A stretch of DNA of 64,000 nt from UBA10649 sp965278945 (GTDB taxonomy: Bacteria; Actinomycetota; Actinomycetes; S36-B12): positions 1,612,001-1,676,000 of the forward strand of contig OZ257128.1 of the NCBI GenBank assembly GCA_965278945.1, given 5' to 3'. Position numbers and translations under genes: made by a program. This document shows positions 43,330 through 50,485 of this stretch, piece after piece; the first letter of the stretch is position 1; every line of letters starts with the position of its first letter. The notes below the pieces were generated by a model that saw only the letters and a list, made by a program, of their open reading frames with translations, was not told where the DNA came from and ran no database searches.

Positions 43330-44202
43330 TCAGCCGCGGACAAGCGCCGAGTTCACGAGCGCGACCATTCGTTCCGGGTCCTTCAGATCCTGTGCGGTGA
43401 AGACGATCACCTTCCACCCCGCGTCCTGCAGCAAGTTGCGTCGCAGCGCATCCTTGCGCCGCTGAACTTCGGGCAGGTGGACTATCCCGTCGTACTCCGC
43501 GATAACCCGTTCGCGACGCCACACCATGTCTGGACGAGCTAGCCATTCACCGCCGACGATGAGGTCGATATTGCACTCGGGCTTCGGTACGCCCCGCTGC
43601 ACGAGGACGCACCGCGCACATGACTCTCCGGGCGACTCCGAGCCCGGGTCGAGGAGAGGCAGTGCCTGGCGCGCGGACCTCACGCCACGTCGACCGTGCG
43701 CCCAGCGAATCACTGCGTTGACTTCGGCGACCGTCGCAAGGTTTCTGCGCAGCAGGTTGTCACCTATCGCCACCAGATGTTCGATCGGCACCAGCTCGGC
43801 GCAGTCCACCCAGGTACGAGAGGGACGTGTGATCGTTCGACCCCGATCCTCGACGAGATGCTGCACTGGTAGTTCCAACCGACGACCGCGGACTCCAGTC
43901 CTGCGCTGTCGCGAGGCTCCGCGAGCGACGGCGACGCTGATTGGTCGCTTCGCAAGTTCAAGCCCGATCCGCGGAGGTAGTGGCAGTCCCCAGTGCTGTG
44001 CAGCAGAGAGGTCGCTGAGGACTGACACGTCCGCCTTTGTGATGAGGGCAGCTTGGGTAAGTGCCTCGACTGGTTCGGCCGCGTCGTCGCGGACCCGGAC
44101 GCCTCGCGACGGAGCGACGTACGGAAGTCGTCTTGCCTGAGCGCGAGTGAGCCCTTCAGCCCCGGTCGCAGCGACGAGGAAGGCACGGCTCTCGGACGTC
44201 AT
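43330..44202 (-). CDS. DUF559/Vsr-like endonuclease-domain protein flanked by palindromic repeats
   Basis: This 290-residue protein has an N-terminal AbiEi-like winged-helix region (about residues 15-85) and a middle linker. A C-terminal PD-(D/E)xK domain of DUF559/Vsr type has RPDMVW (D225), IAEYDGIVHL (E236, D238, H242), QRRKDALRRN and AGWKVIVFT. All the core nuclease residues are present. Relatives are often labelled type IV toxin-antitoxin antitoxin AbiEi, but no AbiEii toxin gene is adjacent. The gene looks lower in GC than its neighbours. It is bracketed by two inverted copies of a 62-bp palindrome, 20 bp after the stop and 100 bp before the start. Function unknown; possibly linked to those repeats. 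Confidence 0.82.
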   Translation of the reverse strand: MTSESRAFLVAATGAEGLTRAQARRLPYVAPSRGVRVRDDAAEPVEALTQAALITKADVSVLSDLSAAQHWGLPLPPRIGLELAKRPISVAVARGASRQRRTGVRGRRLELPVQHLVEDRGRTITRPSRTWVDCAELVPIEHLVAIGDNLLRRNLATVAEVNAVIRWAHGRRGVRSARQALPLLDPGSESPGESCARCVLVQRGVPKPECNIDLIVGGEWLARPDMVWRRERVIAEYDGIVHLPEVQRRKDALRRNLLQDAGWKVIVFTAQDLKDPERMVALVNSALVRG

Positions 44203-44302
44203 GAACGAATTGCGCCCGCACCGGAGGCGGATGTGACCAGCCAGGACGTCAAATGTGGATACGGGACCGGCGGGTGGTCAACGTGTGGATCAGCAATCAG
44301 TC

Positions 44303-44364
44303 CGCGAGTGGGCACTTGTGGTCGTCAAAACATCGCGTCGCGTAGCCACAAGTGCCCACTCGCG
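44303..44364 (+). repeat. 62-bp palindrome, copy 4
   Basis: A perfect 19-bp stem (CGCGAGTGGGCACTTGTGG at 44303-44321 pairing with 44346-44364) surrounds a 24-base loop. The left arm is followed by TCGTC (arm A) and the right arm by CTACG in reverse (arm B), so its orientation matches copy 1 and opposes copy 3. It lies upstream of the DUF559 gene and 22 bp from the tdk stop. The remaining gap from 44203 to 44302 shows no other structure. Confidence 0.9.
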
Positions 44365-44386
44365 TGGGGGTGGCGGGGGTGGCGGG

Positions 44387-45043
44387 TCAGCCGAAGGGCA
44401 GGGGCTGCGGGGACATGTGCGCCTGCGCCGCCCGCGCTGACGTCATCCGGGCTCGGTAGTGCTGGCGGCACAGCACCTCGTAGGCGATAGCCGACGAGGA
44501 CTGGGTGTTCGTGTCGCCCACCAGGACCTGGTCGCCCTCGACCACCATCTCACCGTTGACCGTTCGCGCATTGTGGATCGCCCGCACCCCGCACCAGCAC
44601 AGTGCCTCGACCTGCAGAACGTGGACGCGGTCGGCGAGCTCGACGAGCCGGGCCGATCCGGGGAACAGCCGGGTGCGGAAGTCCGTCATGATGCCGAAGG
44701 CATAGACGTCGACGCCGAGGTCGTCGACGACCGACGCGAGCTGCTCGACCTGCTCCTCGGAGTAGAACTGGGCCTCGTCGCAGATGAGGTAGTCCACCCG
44801 CTCGCCCTGGGACAGCCGGTCGACCACGAGTGCCCGGAAGTCCAGGACCTCGTCCACCTCGACCGCGGGCACCGTCAGGCCGAGCCTGCTGGACAGCACG
44901 GACTCCCCGGCACGGTCGAGCTGGGTGAGCACGATCCCCGCGCGGCCGCGCGAGGAATGGTTGTGATCGGTCTGCAGGGCGAGCGTCGACTTACCGCAGT
45001 CCATCGTTCCCGCATAGAAGATGAACTCCGCCACGGGGCACAT
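44387..45043 (-). CDS. tdk: Thymidine kinase
   Basis: This 218-residue class II thymidine kinase has the Walker A GTMDCGKST (residues 12-20), LICDEAQFY as the Walker B/DEAQF signature, and the lasso region RLFPGSARLVELAD. A zinc CWCG cysteine pair (EALCWCGVRAIHNAR) follows, with a second cysteine later (LCRQH). It phosphorylates thymidine to dTMP. The start is ATG 45043; a GTG at 45034 is also possible. It is the last gene of the GNAT-MFS-DUF5998-phosphodiesterase run. Confidence 0.93.
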   Translation of the reverse strand: MCPVAEFIFYAGTMDCGKSTLALQTDHNHSSRGRAGIVLTQLDRAGESVLSSRLGLTVPAVEVDEVLDFRALVVDRLSQGERVDYLICDEAQFYSEEQVEQLASVVDDLGVDVYAFGIMTDFRTRLFPGSARLVELADRVHVLQVEALCWCGVRAIHNARTVNGEMVVEGDQVLVGDTNTQSSSAIAYEVLCRQHYRARMTSARAAQAHMSPQPLPFG

Positions 45044-45060
45044 CGTGCCAGACGGCTTAG

Positions 45061-46152
45061 TCAGTCCCGACGGTGAACGAGCGCGGGGATGAGCAGCTCG
45101 TCGGCAGTCAGTGCACCGTGCTGCCCGATCAGGCCGGAGACGACCTTGTCGACACGTGACGCGAGCATCATCGAGCCGTTGCTGACGGCCATCACGTCGC
45201 CGATGCGATCGGCCAGCGCCGGCTCCACCGGACCGAACATGCCCTGGTCCACGAGGTCCTGGCGCAGGTGCACAGTGGCGAGCCCATCGAGCTCGGAGGT
45301 CCAGGCTGCCGCAACATCGGCGGCGGCCCCGTCGCGCACATAGACGTGGCGCGCGCGCGGCTCCCCCGCAACCCTGATCACTCCCGCGGTGAGCAGCGGG
45401 TTGGCCTCGATCTCGATGCGGTCCGCGGGCTGGCAGTCGACCATGCCGTGGTCGGCGGTGACCACGAGCGCTGCACCGGACGGCATCGAGTCGATGAGCC
45501 CGCCAACCAGGTGATCGGCCCGCGCGAGGGCCGTGCGCCACTGGACGCTGTCGACCCCGAACTCATGGCCCGTGCGATCAAGCTCGGACCAGTAGACGTA
45601 GGTGAACGACGGCTCGGTCGACGTGAGGACCGACGCCACTTCCGCGACGCGATCCTCGAGACCTTCGGCACCGTGGTAGTCCGAGCCGCGCAGGACCGCG
45701 CGGGTCAGCCCTGAGTTCCGGTACGCGGGATGGGAGACCGTGGTCATCGTGATGCCAGCGCGGGCCACCGACTCGAACACCGTGCGCTCGGGCTGCACTG
45801 CCACGGGATACGGCTCCCCGCCCCACTGCAGCGGGGTGAGCACGTCGTCGATCTCCGGCAGCATGAACGAGGCGCCAACCATGCCGTGCATGCCGGGCAG
45901 CAGTCCGGTCCCGAAGGAGCCGAGCCCCACCGGGGTGGTCGTCGGGAAGACGGCGTTGATGGGCGGCCCCGACAGCGCGGACAGGCGCGGTGCCCACAGC
46001 GCGTGCCGCTCGAGGATGTTCGAGCCGAGCCCGTCGATCAGGCAGACGACAACATGGCGCGTCGGACCGATGCCGAGTACATCGGTGAAGGGCGCGACTC
46101 CAACGGCTGCTGCCGCGGACGTGGCGACATCAGCCAGGGTCGTCGTGGTCAC
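45061..46152 (-). CDS. Alkaline phosphatase-superfamily protein (nucleotide pyrophosphatase/phosphodiesterase type)
   Basis: This 363-residue protein has VVVCLIDGLGSNIL (metal-binding Asp), AVFPTTTPVGLGSFGTG with the nucleophile Thr, YVYWSELDRTGHEFG and TADHGMVDC. These are the four metal-ligand blocks of the NPP branch. There is no signal peptide, so it is probably cytoplasmic. The GTG at 46152 lies 4 bp after the DUF5998 stop. It hydrolyses a phosphodiester or phosphomonoester; the substrate is unknown. Confidence 0.85.
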   Translation of the reverse strand: MTTTTLADVATSAAAAVGVAPFTDVLGIGPTRHVVVCLIDGLGSNILERHALWAPRLSALSGPPINAVFPTTTPVGLGSFGTGLLPGMHGMVGASFMLPEIDDVLTPLQWGGEPYPVAVQPERTVFESVARAGITMTTVSHPAYRNSGLTRAVLRGSDYHGAEGLEDRVAEVASVLTSTEPSFTYVYWSELDRTGHEFGVDSVQWRTALARADHLVGGLIDSMPSGAALVVTADHGMVDCQPADRIEIEANPLLTAGVIRVAGEPRARHVYVRDGAAADVAAAWTSELDGLATVHLRQDLVDQGMFGPVEPALADRIGDVMAVSNGSMMLASRVDKVVSGLIGQHGALTADELLIPALVHRRD

Positions 46153-46156
46153 GAAG

Positions 46157-46741
46157 TCAGCGGGCCCGCTCCGCTGTGGCCTGGGAGAGTGCGGATGCGA
46201 ACGCGAGGACCTGCCGCACGACCTCCGCGCCGTCCGCGGCCTCGGACACGCGCACCGACAGGTCGTCGTTGCTCGCGGTGCCGGTGTAGCCGTGGTCGGC
46301 CTCGCACGCCGGATCCCCGCAGGCGGCCGGCTCGAGGTCAATGCGGCTGACGGCTCCCCAGCCGATGGTCAGGACGACCTCGGCGGCCGGGCCGCCAGCC
46401 TTATGGTGCTCGGGCTCGCTGACGACGCGGGTGACAACCACGGAGTCGACCCGCTCGAGGCGGACCGCCTCGGTGGACGCGGAGGCATAGGGCTTCGGGT
46501 TGGTGTCGTCAATCGGATGCTCGTCGGTATGGCCGACGATCAGTCGCGTCGGGGTCAGCGCGAGCACCGTCACGTGGCGACGCAGCTCGTCGCGATCGAA
46601 GGTCGCCTCGTGGTGGACGACATAGGACGAGAGCGATTCCGCGGCCATCGCCGTGTCGAGTGCATCGGCGACGAGGTCCGGGTAGTAGCCGGACCTTTGG
46701 ATGTCGGAACGAAGCTGCTCAACGAGCGCGGTGTCGGTCAT
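46157..46741 (-). CDS. DUF5998 family protein
   Basis: This 194-residue actinobacterial protein has QRSGYYPDLVADALDTAMAAE near the N-terminus, FDRDELRRHVTVLALTPTRLIVGHTDEHP in the middle and a C-terminal beta-rich part with a CGDPACEADHGYTG cysteine pair that could bind a metal. It is one of the conserved neighbours of the phosphodiesterase gene in Propionibacteriales and Streptomyces. It overlaps the MFS gene by 4 bp (ATGA). The function is unknown. Confidence 0.82.
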   Translation of the reverse strand: MTDTALVEQLRSDIQRSGYYPDLVADALDTAMAAESLSSYVVHHEATFDRDELRRHVTVLALTPTRLIVGHTDEHPIDDTNPKPYASASTEAVRLERVDSVVVTRVVSEPEHHKAGGPAAEVVLTIGWGAVSRIDLEPAACGDPACEADHGYTGTASNDDLSVRVSEAADGAEVVRQVLAFASALSQATAERAR

Positions 46742-47979
46742 TCCCGCATTGTTCCACCCGCAGCGTCCGCGGGGAGCCGCCCGTCCAGTACCGGGGTCAG
46801 GTGCCCGCGCAGGCGCCATGCGAGGAAGCCCGCGACGAGGCAGCCACCGACGACGACGGACACCCACGCCGCGACCAGGTCCGCGCCTAGCAGGATCCCG
46901 GCCAGCGCCGGTCCGAGCGCTCCGGAGACACCCCACACCAGGCCCTGGATTGAGTTGTACCGACCGCGGAGGTGGTCGGGGGCGAGGTCGTTGATGAGCG
47001 CGGGTGCGATCGGCGCCCATAACGTCTCGCCCACGGCGAACACCAGCGACGACAGGCAGATCAGCACGATCGCGGCAGTCTGCGGGAGCAGCCCGGTGAC
47101 CCCCATGATCAGCCAGGACGCTGCCCACAGGGCGGCGACGGTGACCATCAGCAGGCTGCGCGAGCGGTTCTTCATGAAGCGCAGACTGACCAGCTGCAGC
47201 AGCACGATGGTCATGGTGTTGACGGTGAAGGCCACCGCCACCCACGACACCGAAAGACCGTTGATCACGGTGATGAACACCGGAAGCCCGATCTCGATCG
47301 ACCCGTATCCGCAGGTCAGCAGGACGAGGCCGAGGATCGCGATGCGCAGCAGGACGCGATCGGCGAACACCTCCCGATAGCCGCCCTCGGCCTGCTGACC
47401 CTCCTCGCGCGGCGCCGGCCCGACGCCCACCCCGGGAAGGGTTAGTAGCGCGGCGACGTACAGCAGGTACGTCGCCGCGTCGCCGAGATACAAGACCGTG
47501 AACGTGTCGGGATGGTCGACGTCGACGACGACCGCGGCGAGGATCCCGCCGATGCCAATGCCGAGGTTGAGCAGCATGAACTGGATCCCGAACACCCGCT
47601 GCCGCATCTCCGGCCCGGCGATGCGCCCGAGCAGCGCCGACTGCGGGCCCCACACGAACGAGCCGCCGATCGAGACCACCGTGGCGACCGCGAATGCCGT
47701 CGGAATGCTGTGCACCTGCGTGAGCAGCGCGACGCCTGCGGCCTCGATGAGCAAGCCGACCATCAGCACCGGCCGCGGTCCGAAGCGGTCGACGAGGATG
47801 CCGCTGACGGGCAGGAGGATGAGCGAGACGACGGCGACGTACGCGACGACGATGCCCGCGACCGCGGTACCGAGCCCGCGCACCTGGCCCAGGTACACGA
47901 TGAGCAAAGGCATCGTGAGCCCGCTGCCGATCGCCGAGAGCGCGTTGCCAAGCAGTACCCGGCGGATCACCGGGGTCAT
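46738..47979 (-). CDS. MFS transporter
   Basis: This 413-residue protein has 12 hydrophobic segments. The loop between helices 2 and 3 carries GILVDRFGPRPVLM, the MFS motif A pattern (G-x3-D-x2-G-R/x). NHLAPDHLRGRYNS-type sequence (DLAPDHLRGRYNSIQ) marks the second half. The substrate is unknown; the arrangement resembles actinobacterial multidrug exporters. It overlaps both neighbours by 4 bp, so translation is coupled from GNAT through DUF5998. Confidence 0.87.
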   Translation of the reverse strand: MTPVIRRVLLGNALSAIGSGLTMPLLIVYLGQVRGLGTAVAGIVVAYVAVVSLILLPVSGILVDRFGPRPVLMVGLLIEAAGVALLTQVHSIPTAFAVATVVSIGGSFVWGPQSALLGRIAGPEMRQRVFGIQFMLLNLGIGIGGILAAVVVDVDHPDTFTVLYLGDAATYLLYVAALLTLPGVGVGPAPREEGQQAEGGYREVFADRVLLRIAILGLVLLTCGYGSIEIGLPVFITVINGLSVSWVAVAFTVNTMTIVLLQLVSLRFMKNRSRSLLMVTVAALWAASWLIMGVTGLLPQTAAIVLICLSSLVFAVGETLWAPIAPALINDLAPDHLRGRYNSIQGLVWGVSGALGPALAGILLGADLVAAWVSVVVGGCLVAGFLAWRLRGHLTPVLDGRLPADAAGGTMRE

Positions 47980-48479
47980 AGCGAGTCGATGATGCTCAAG
48001 TCGGCGACGATCGCGTCGCGGCCACGACGCAGGGTCAGCGGGAAGCCGGATGTCTCGAACGTCCTGAGCATCGCGATGTTGTCGGGAAGCACTTCGGCCG
48101 TGAATGCCGTGACGCCCTCGCGGCGAGCCAGCACCGCCAGATGCTGCAGCATCGCTGAGCCGAGGCCGAGGCCCTGATGGTCGTCGCGGATGACGAATGC
48201 AACCTCTGCCACTCCATCGCTGACGATGTCGAAGCGGCACACGCCGATCAGCTCGCCGTCGTCGATCGCCACCAGTGCCACGCGGGCATGCTGATCGACC
48301 TCCGTGAAGTGCTCGACATCGGCATCGCTGAGGGACCTCTTGCTCGTGAAGAACCTGAAGTACACCGTGCGATCGGACAAGGAGGTGTGGAACGCGCGAA
48401 GCGCAGGCCCGTCTGCGGGATCGATCTGCCGGAGCTGCACCACGCGGGCATCGCGCAGCACGACATCGGTCCCGGACAT
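47976..48479 (-). CDS. GNAT family N-acetyltransferase
   Basis: This 167-residue protein has the GNAT fold. VAEVAFVIRDDHQGLGLGSAMLQHLAVLARREG contains the acetyl-CoA pyrophosphate loop (DHQGLGLGSAM, the Q/RxxGxG/A signature). The later LPDNIAMLRTFETSGF is the usual C-terminal helix block. The GNAT substrate could be a small molecule or a protein. The start is ATG 48479. It is the first gene of the reverse-strand operon reaching tdk and is divergent from psuG by 91 bp. Confidence 0.85.
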   Translation of the reverse strand: MSGTDVVLRDARVVQLRQIDPADGPALRAFHTSLSDRTVYFRFFTSKRSLSDADVEHFTEVDQHARVALVAIDDGELIGVCRFDIVSDGVAEVAFVIRDDHQGLGLGSAMLQHLAVLARREGVTAFTAEVLPDNIAMLRTFETSGFPLTLRRGRDAIVADLSIIDSL

Positions 48480-48570
48480 GGGGTCATTGTGTCGCTCACG
48501 GCCGACGCCCGACCGGCGAACCTCACGCCGAGCCGTGCGCTCCGCGACCGGCCGAAGGTAGGGTCGGGGG

Positions 48571-49515
48571 GTGACAAACACCGCCCTCGATCCCGGCCTC
48601 ATGACCGTCGCTCCAGACGTTCTGGAGGCCCTCGCCGAGGGGCGAGGGGTCGTCGCGCTCGAGTCCACGATCATCAGCCACGGCCTGCCCAGGCCCGAGA
48701 ACCTCCGCGTCGCCGCCGAGGTCGAGGACATCGTCAGGTCGCGGGGCGCCGTGCCCGCCACCGTCGCGATCCTCGACGGCCGGGTTCATGTCGGGCTCGA
48801 TGAGGGGCTGCTCGACCAGGTCGCCAATCGCGACGACGTCGTCAAGGTCAGCGTCCGCGACATCGCCACCCTGGTGGCGCGCGGGGGAAGCGGTGCCACC
48901 ACCGTCGCCGCCACCAGCCATATCGCCCGCCTTGCCGGACTGCGAGTGTTCGCCACCGGCGGCCTCGGCGGCGTGCATCGCCAGGCCCGCGACAGCTGGG
49001 ACGAGTCCGCCGACCTCAGCACCCTCGCGGTCACACCGGTCACGGTCGTCTGCTCAGGCGTGAAGTCGATCCTCGATGTCGGCGCGACGCTGGAGCGACT
49101 GGAGACGTTGAACGTCGGGGTCCTTGCCTACGGGACGAGCGCCTTCCCCGGCTTCTACCTGTCGGACTCGGGCTATCGCGTCGACTGGTCGGCCAGCGAT
49201 GCCGACGACGTCGCACGCATCATGGGCGTTCGCGACGCGCTCGACATCCCGTCCGCGCTCGTCGTGGCGAACCCGCTGCCGGAGTCCGAGCAACTTGATC
49301 CCGACGTTCACGATGCCGTCCTCGAGGAGGGCCTGCGCCTGGCGTCGGCCCGCAACATCACCGGCAAGGACGTCACGCCGTTCCTCCTCGACCACTTCCA
49401 TCGGGCTACGCATGGCGCGAGCCTGATCGTCAACGAGCAGATCATCGTGCGCAATGCCGAGCTTGCCGCGCGGATCGCGGTCTCCGACGCGTCACTTCGC
49501 GCCGTCGCTCTCTAG
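48571..49515 (+). CDS. psuG: Pseudouridine-5'-phosphate glycosidase
   Basis: This 314-residue protein has PsuG signatures throughout: VALESTIISHGLPRPEN (catalytic Glu and Lys region), ATVAILDGRVHVGL, RDIATLVARGGSGATTVAATSHIARLAG and FATGGLGGVHR. It splits pseudouridine-5'-phosphate into uracil and ribose-5-phosphate. The start is the GTG at 48571. The next gene is a PfkB kinase, 9 bp downstream, completing the degradation route. Confidence 0.94.
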   Translation: MTNTALDPGLMTVAPDVLEALAEGRGVVALESTIISHGLPRPENLRVAAEVEDIVRSRGAVPATVAILDGRVHVGLDEGLLDQVANRDDVVKVSVRDIATLVARGGSGATTVAATSHIARLAGLRVFATGGLGGVHRQARDSWDESADLSTLAVTPVTVVCSGVKSILDVGATLERLETLNVGVLAYGTSAFPGFYLSDSGYRVDWSASDADDVARIMGVRDALDIPSALVVANPLPESEQLDPDVHDAVLEEGLRLASARNITGKDVTPFLLDHFHRATHGASLIVNEQIIVRNAELAARIAVSDASLRAVAL

Positions 49516-49524
49516 TACCCGCCG

Positions 49525-50424
49525 ATGACCGCCGAGGGTGCTGGCCGCTGCGTGATCGTCGGCGACGTCATGATGGACGTCACCGCGCGGATCGCCACCG
49601 CCATCGAGTTCGCCAGCGACACCCCCGCACAGGTCAGTGTCCAGCCCGGCGGATCGGCGGCCAACACGGCGGCGTGGATGGCGGCGAGTGGTCGCCAGGT
49701 CACGTTCGTGGGCTGCGTCGGTGACGACGCCTTCGGTCGAGACGTGCGCGACGTGCTCGTCTCGTCCGGTGTCGAGCCGCGCTTGGCGGTCTCGGGCGTT
49801 CGCCCGACCGGCACGTGCGTCGTGATCGTCGACGACCAGCACGAGCGCACGATGTTCCCCGACAAGGGCGCAAACGATGAGCTCGACGCGAGTGCGGTCG
49901 TCGCGCTGGGGCTGGTCCCCGGCGACCACGTGCACCTGTCCGGCTACGTGCTGCTCAATCCGCACGCCCGCCAGGCAGGATTGCGAATCCTCGCGCATGC
50001 GCGGTCCGCGGGGGCCACGACCAGCCTGGACCCGGCCTCGGCCGGTCCGCTCCGGCAGCAGCGCGAGGAGGTCGTCGACGCGCTTCGCCTCGTCGACATC
50101 GTGATCGCCAACGGTGACGAGGCGGCGGTTCTCACCGGCGCCGACGACCCGCTCGACTCGGTCGTGCTCCTCGCCGAGATGGTCGCGACCGCCGTGGTGA
50201 AGCGCGGCAGCCTCGGCGCGGTCGCCAGGGACGCCACCCACAGCGTGACCCAGCCCGCGCTGCCCGCCACCGTGGTCGACACCACCGGAGCGGGTGATGC
50301 GTTCGCGGCGGGCTTCCTCGGAGCCTGGCTGGCCGGGCGCGCGCTCAGCGAGGCGGTCAGGGCCGGCCAGGAGCTGGCGGCCGAGGCCGTGGGCCGTGTC
50401 GGAGCAGGGCCACTAGGGCGTTGA
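49525..50424 (+). CDS. psuK: PfkB family kinase, probable pseudouridine kinase
   Basis: This 299-residue ribokinase-fold protein has PGGSAANTAAWMA near residue 44 and the anion-hole/catalytic TTGAGDAFAAGFLG near residue 253. Adjacent to psuG, the likely role is phosphorylation of pseudouridine to feed PsuG. No pseudouridine-specific transporter is present nearby. It could instead be an adenosine- or ribokinase-type enzyme, since the kinase family is broad; the operon is the main evidence. Confidence 0.82.
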   Translation: MTAEGAGRCVIVGDVMMDVTARIATAIEFASDTPAQVSVQPGGSAANTAAWMAASGRQVTFVGCVGDDAFGRDVRDVLVSSGVEPRLAVSGVRPTGTCVVIVDDQHERTMFPDKGANDELDASAVVALGLVPGDHVHLSGYVLLNPHARQAGLRILAHARSAGATTSLDPASAGPLRQQREEVVDALRLVDIVIANGDEAAVLTGADDPLDSVVLLAEMVATAVVKRGSLGAVARDATHSVTQPALPATVVDTTGAGDAFAAGFLGAWLAGRALSEAVRAGQELAAEAVGRVGAGPLGR

Positions 50425-50485
50425 GCCGGGAGAATCACCCCTGAACGGGGGCGCCACGAGCGCCCCACCGAATCGAGAGGACACC

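Noticed and set aside
257..44364. The 62-bp repeats as a CRISPR array
   Set aside because: Copies are far apart, strongly palindromic over their full length and not separated by regular spacers; no cas gene is present.
44303..44364. The palindromes as ordinary terminators
   Set aside because: Copy 1 lies between divergent starts, none has a T-tract and all share a 62-bp length and orientation, which terminators do not require.
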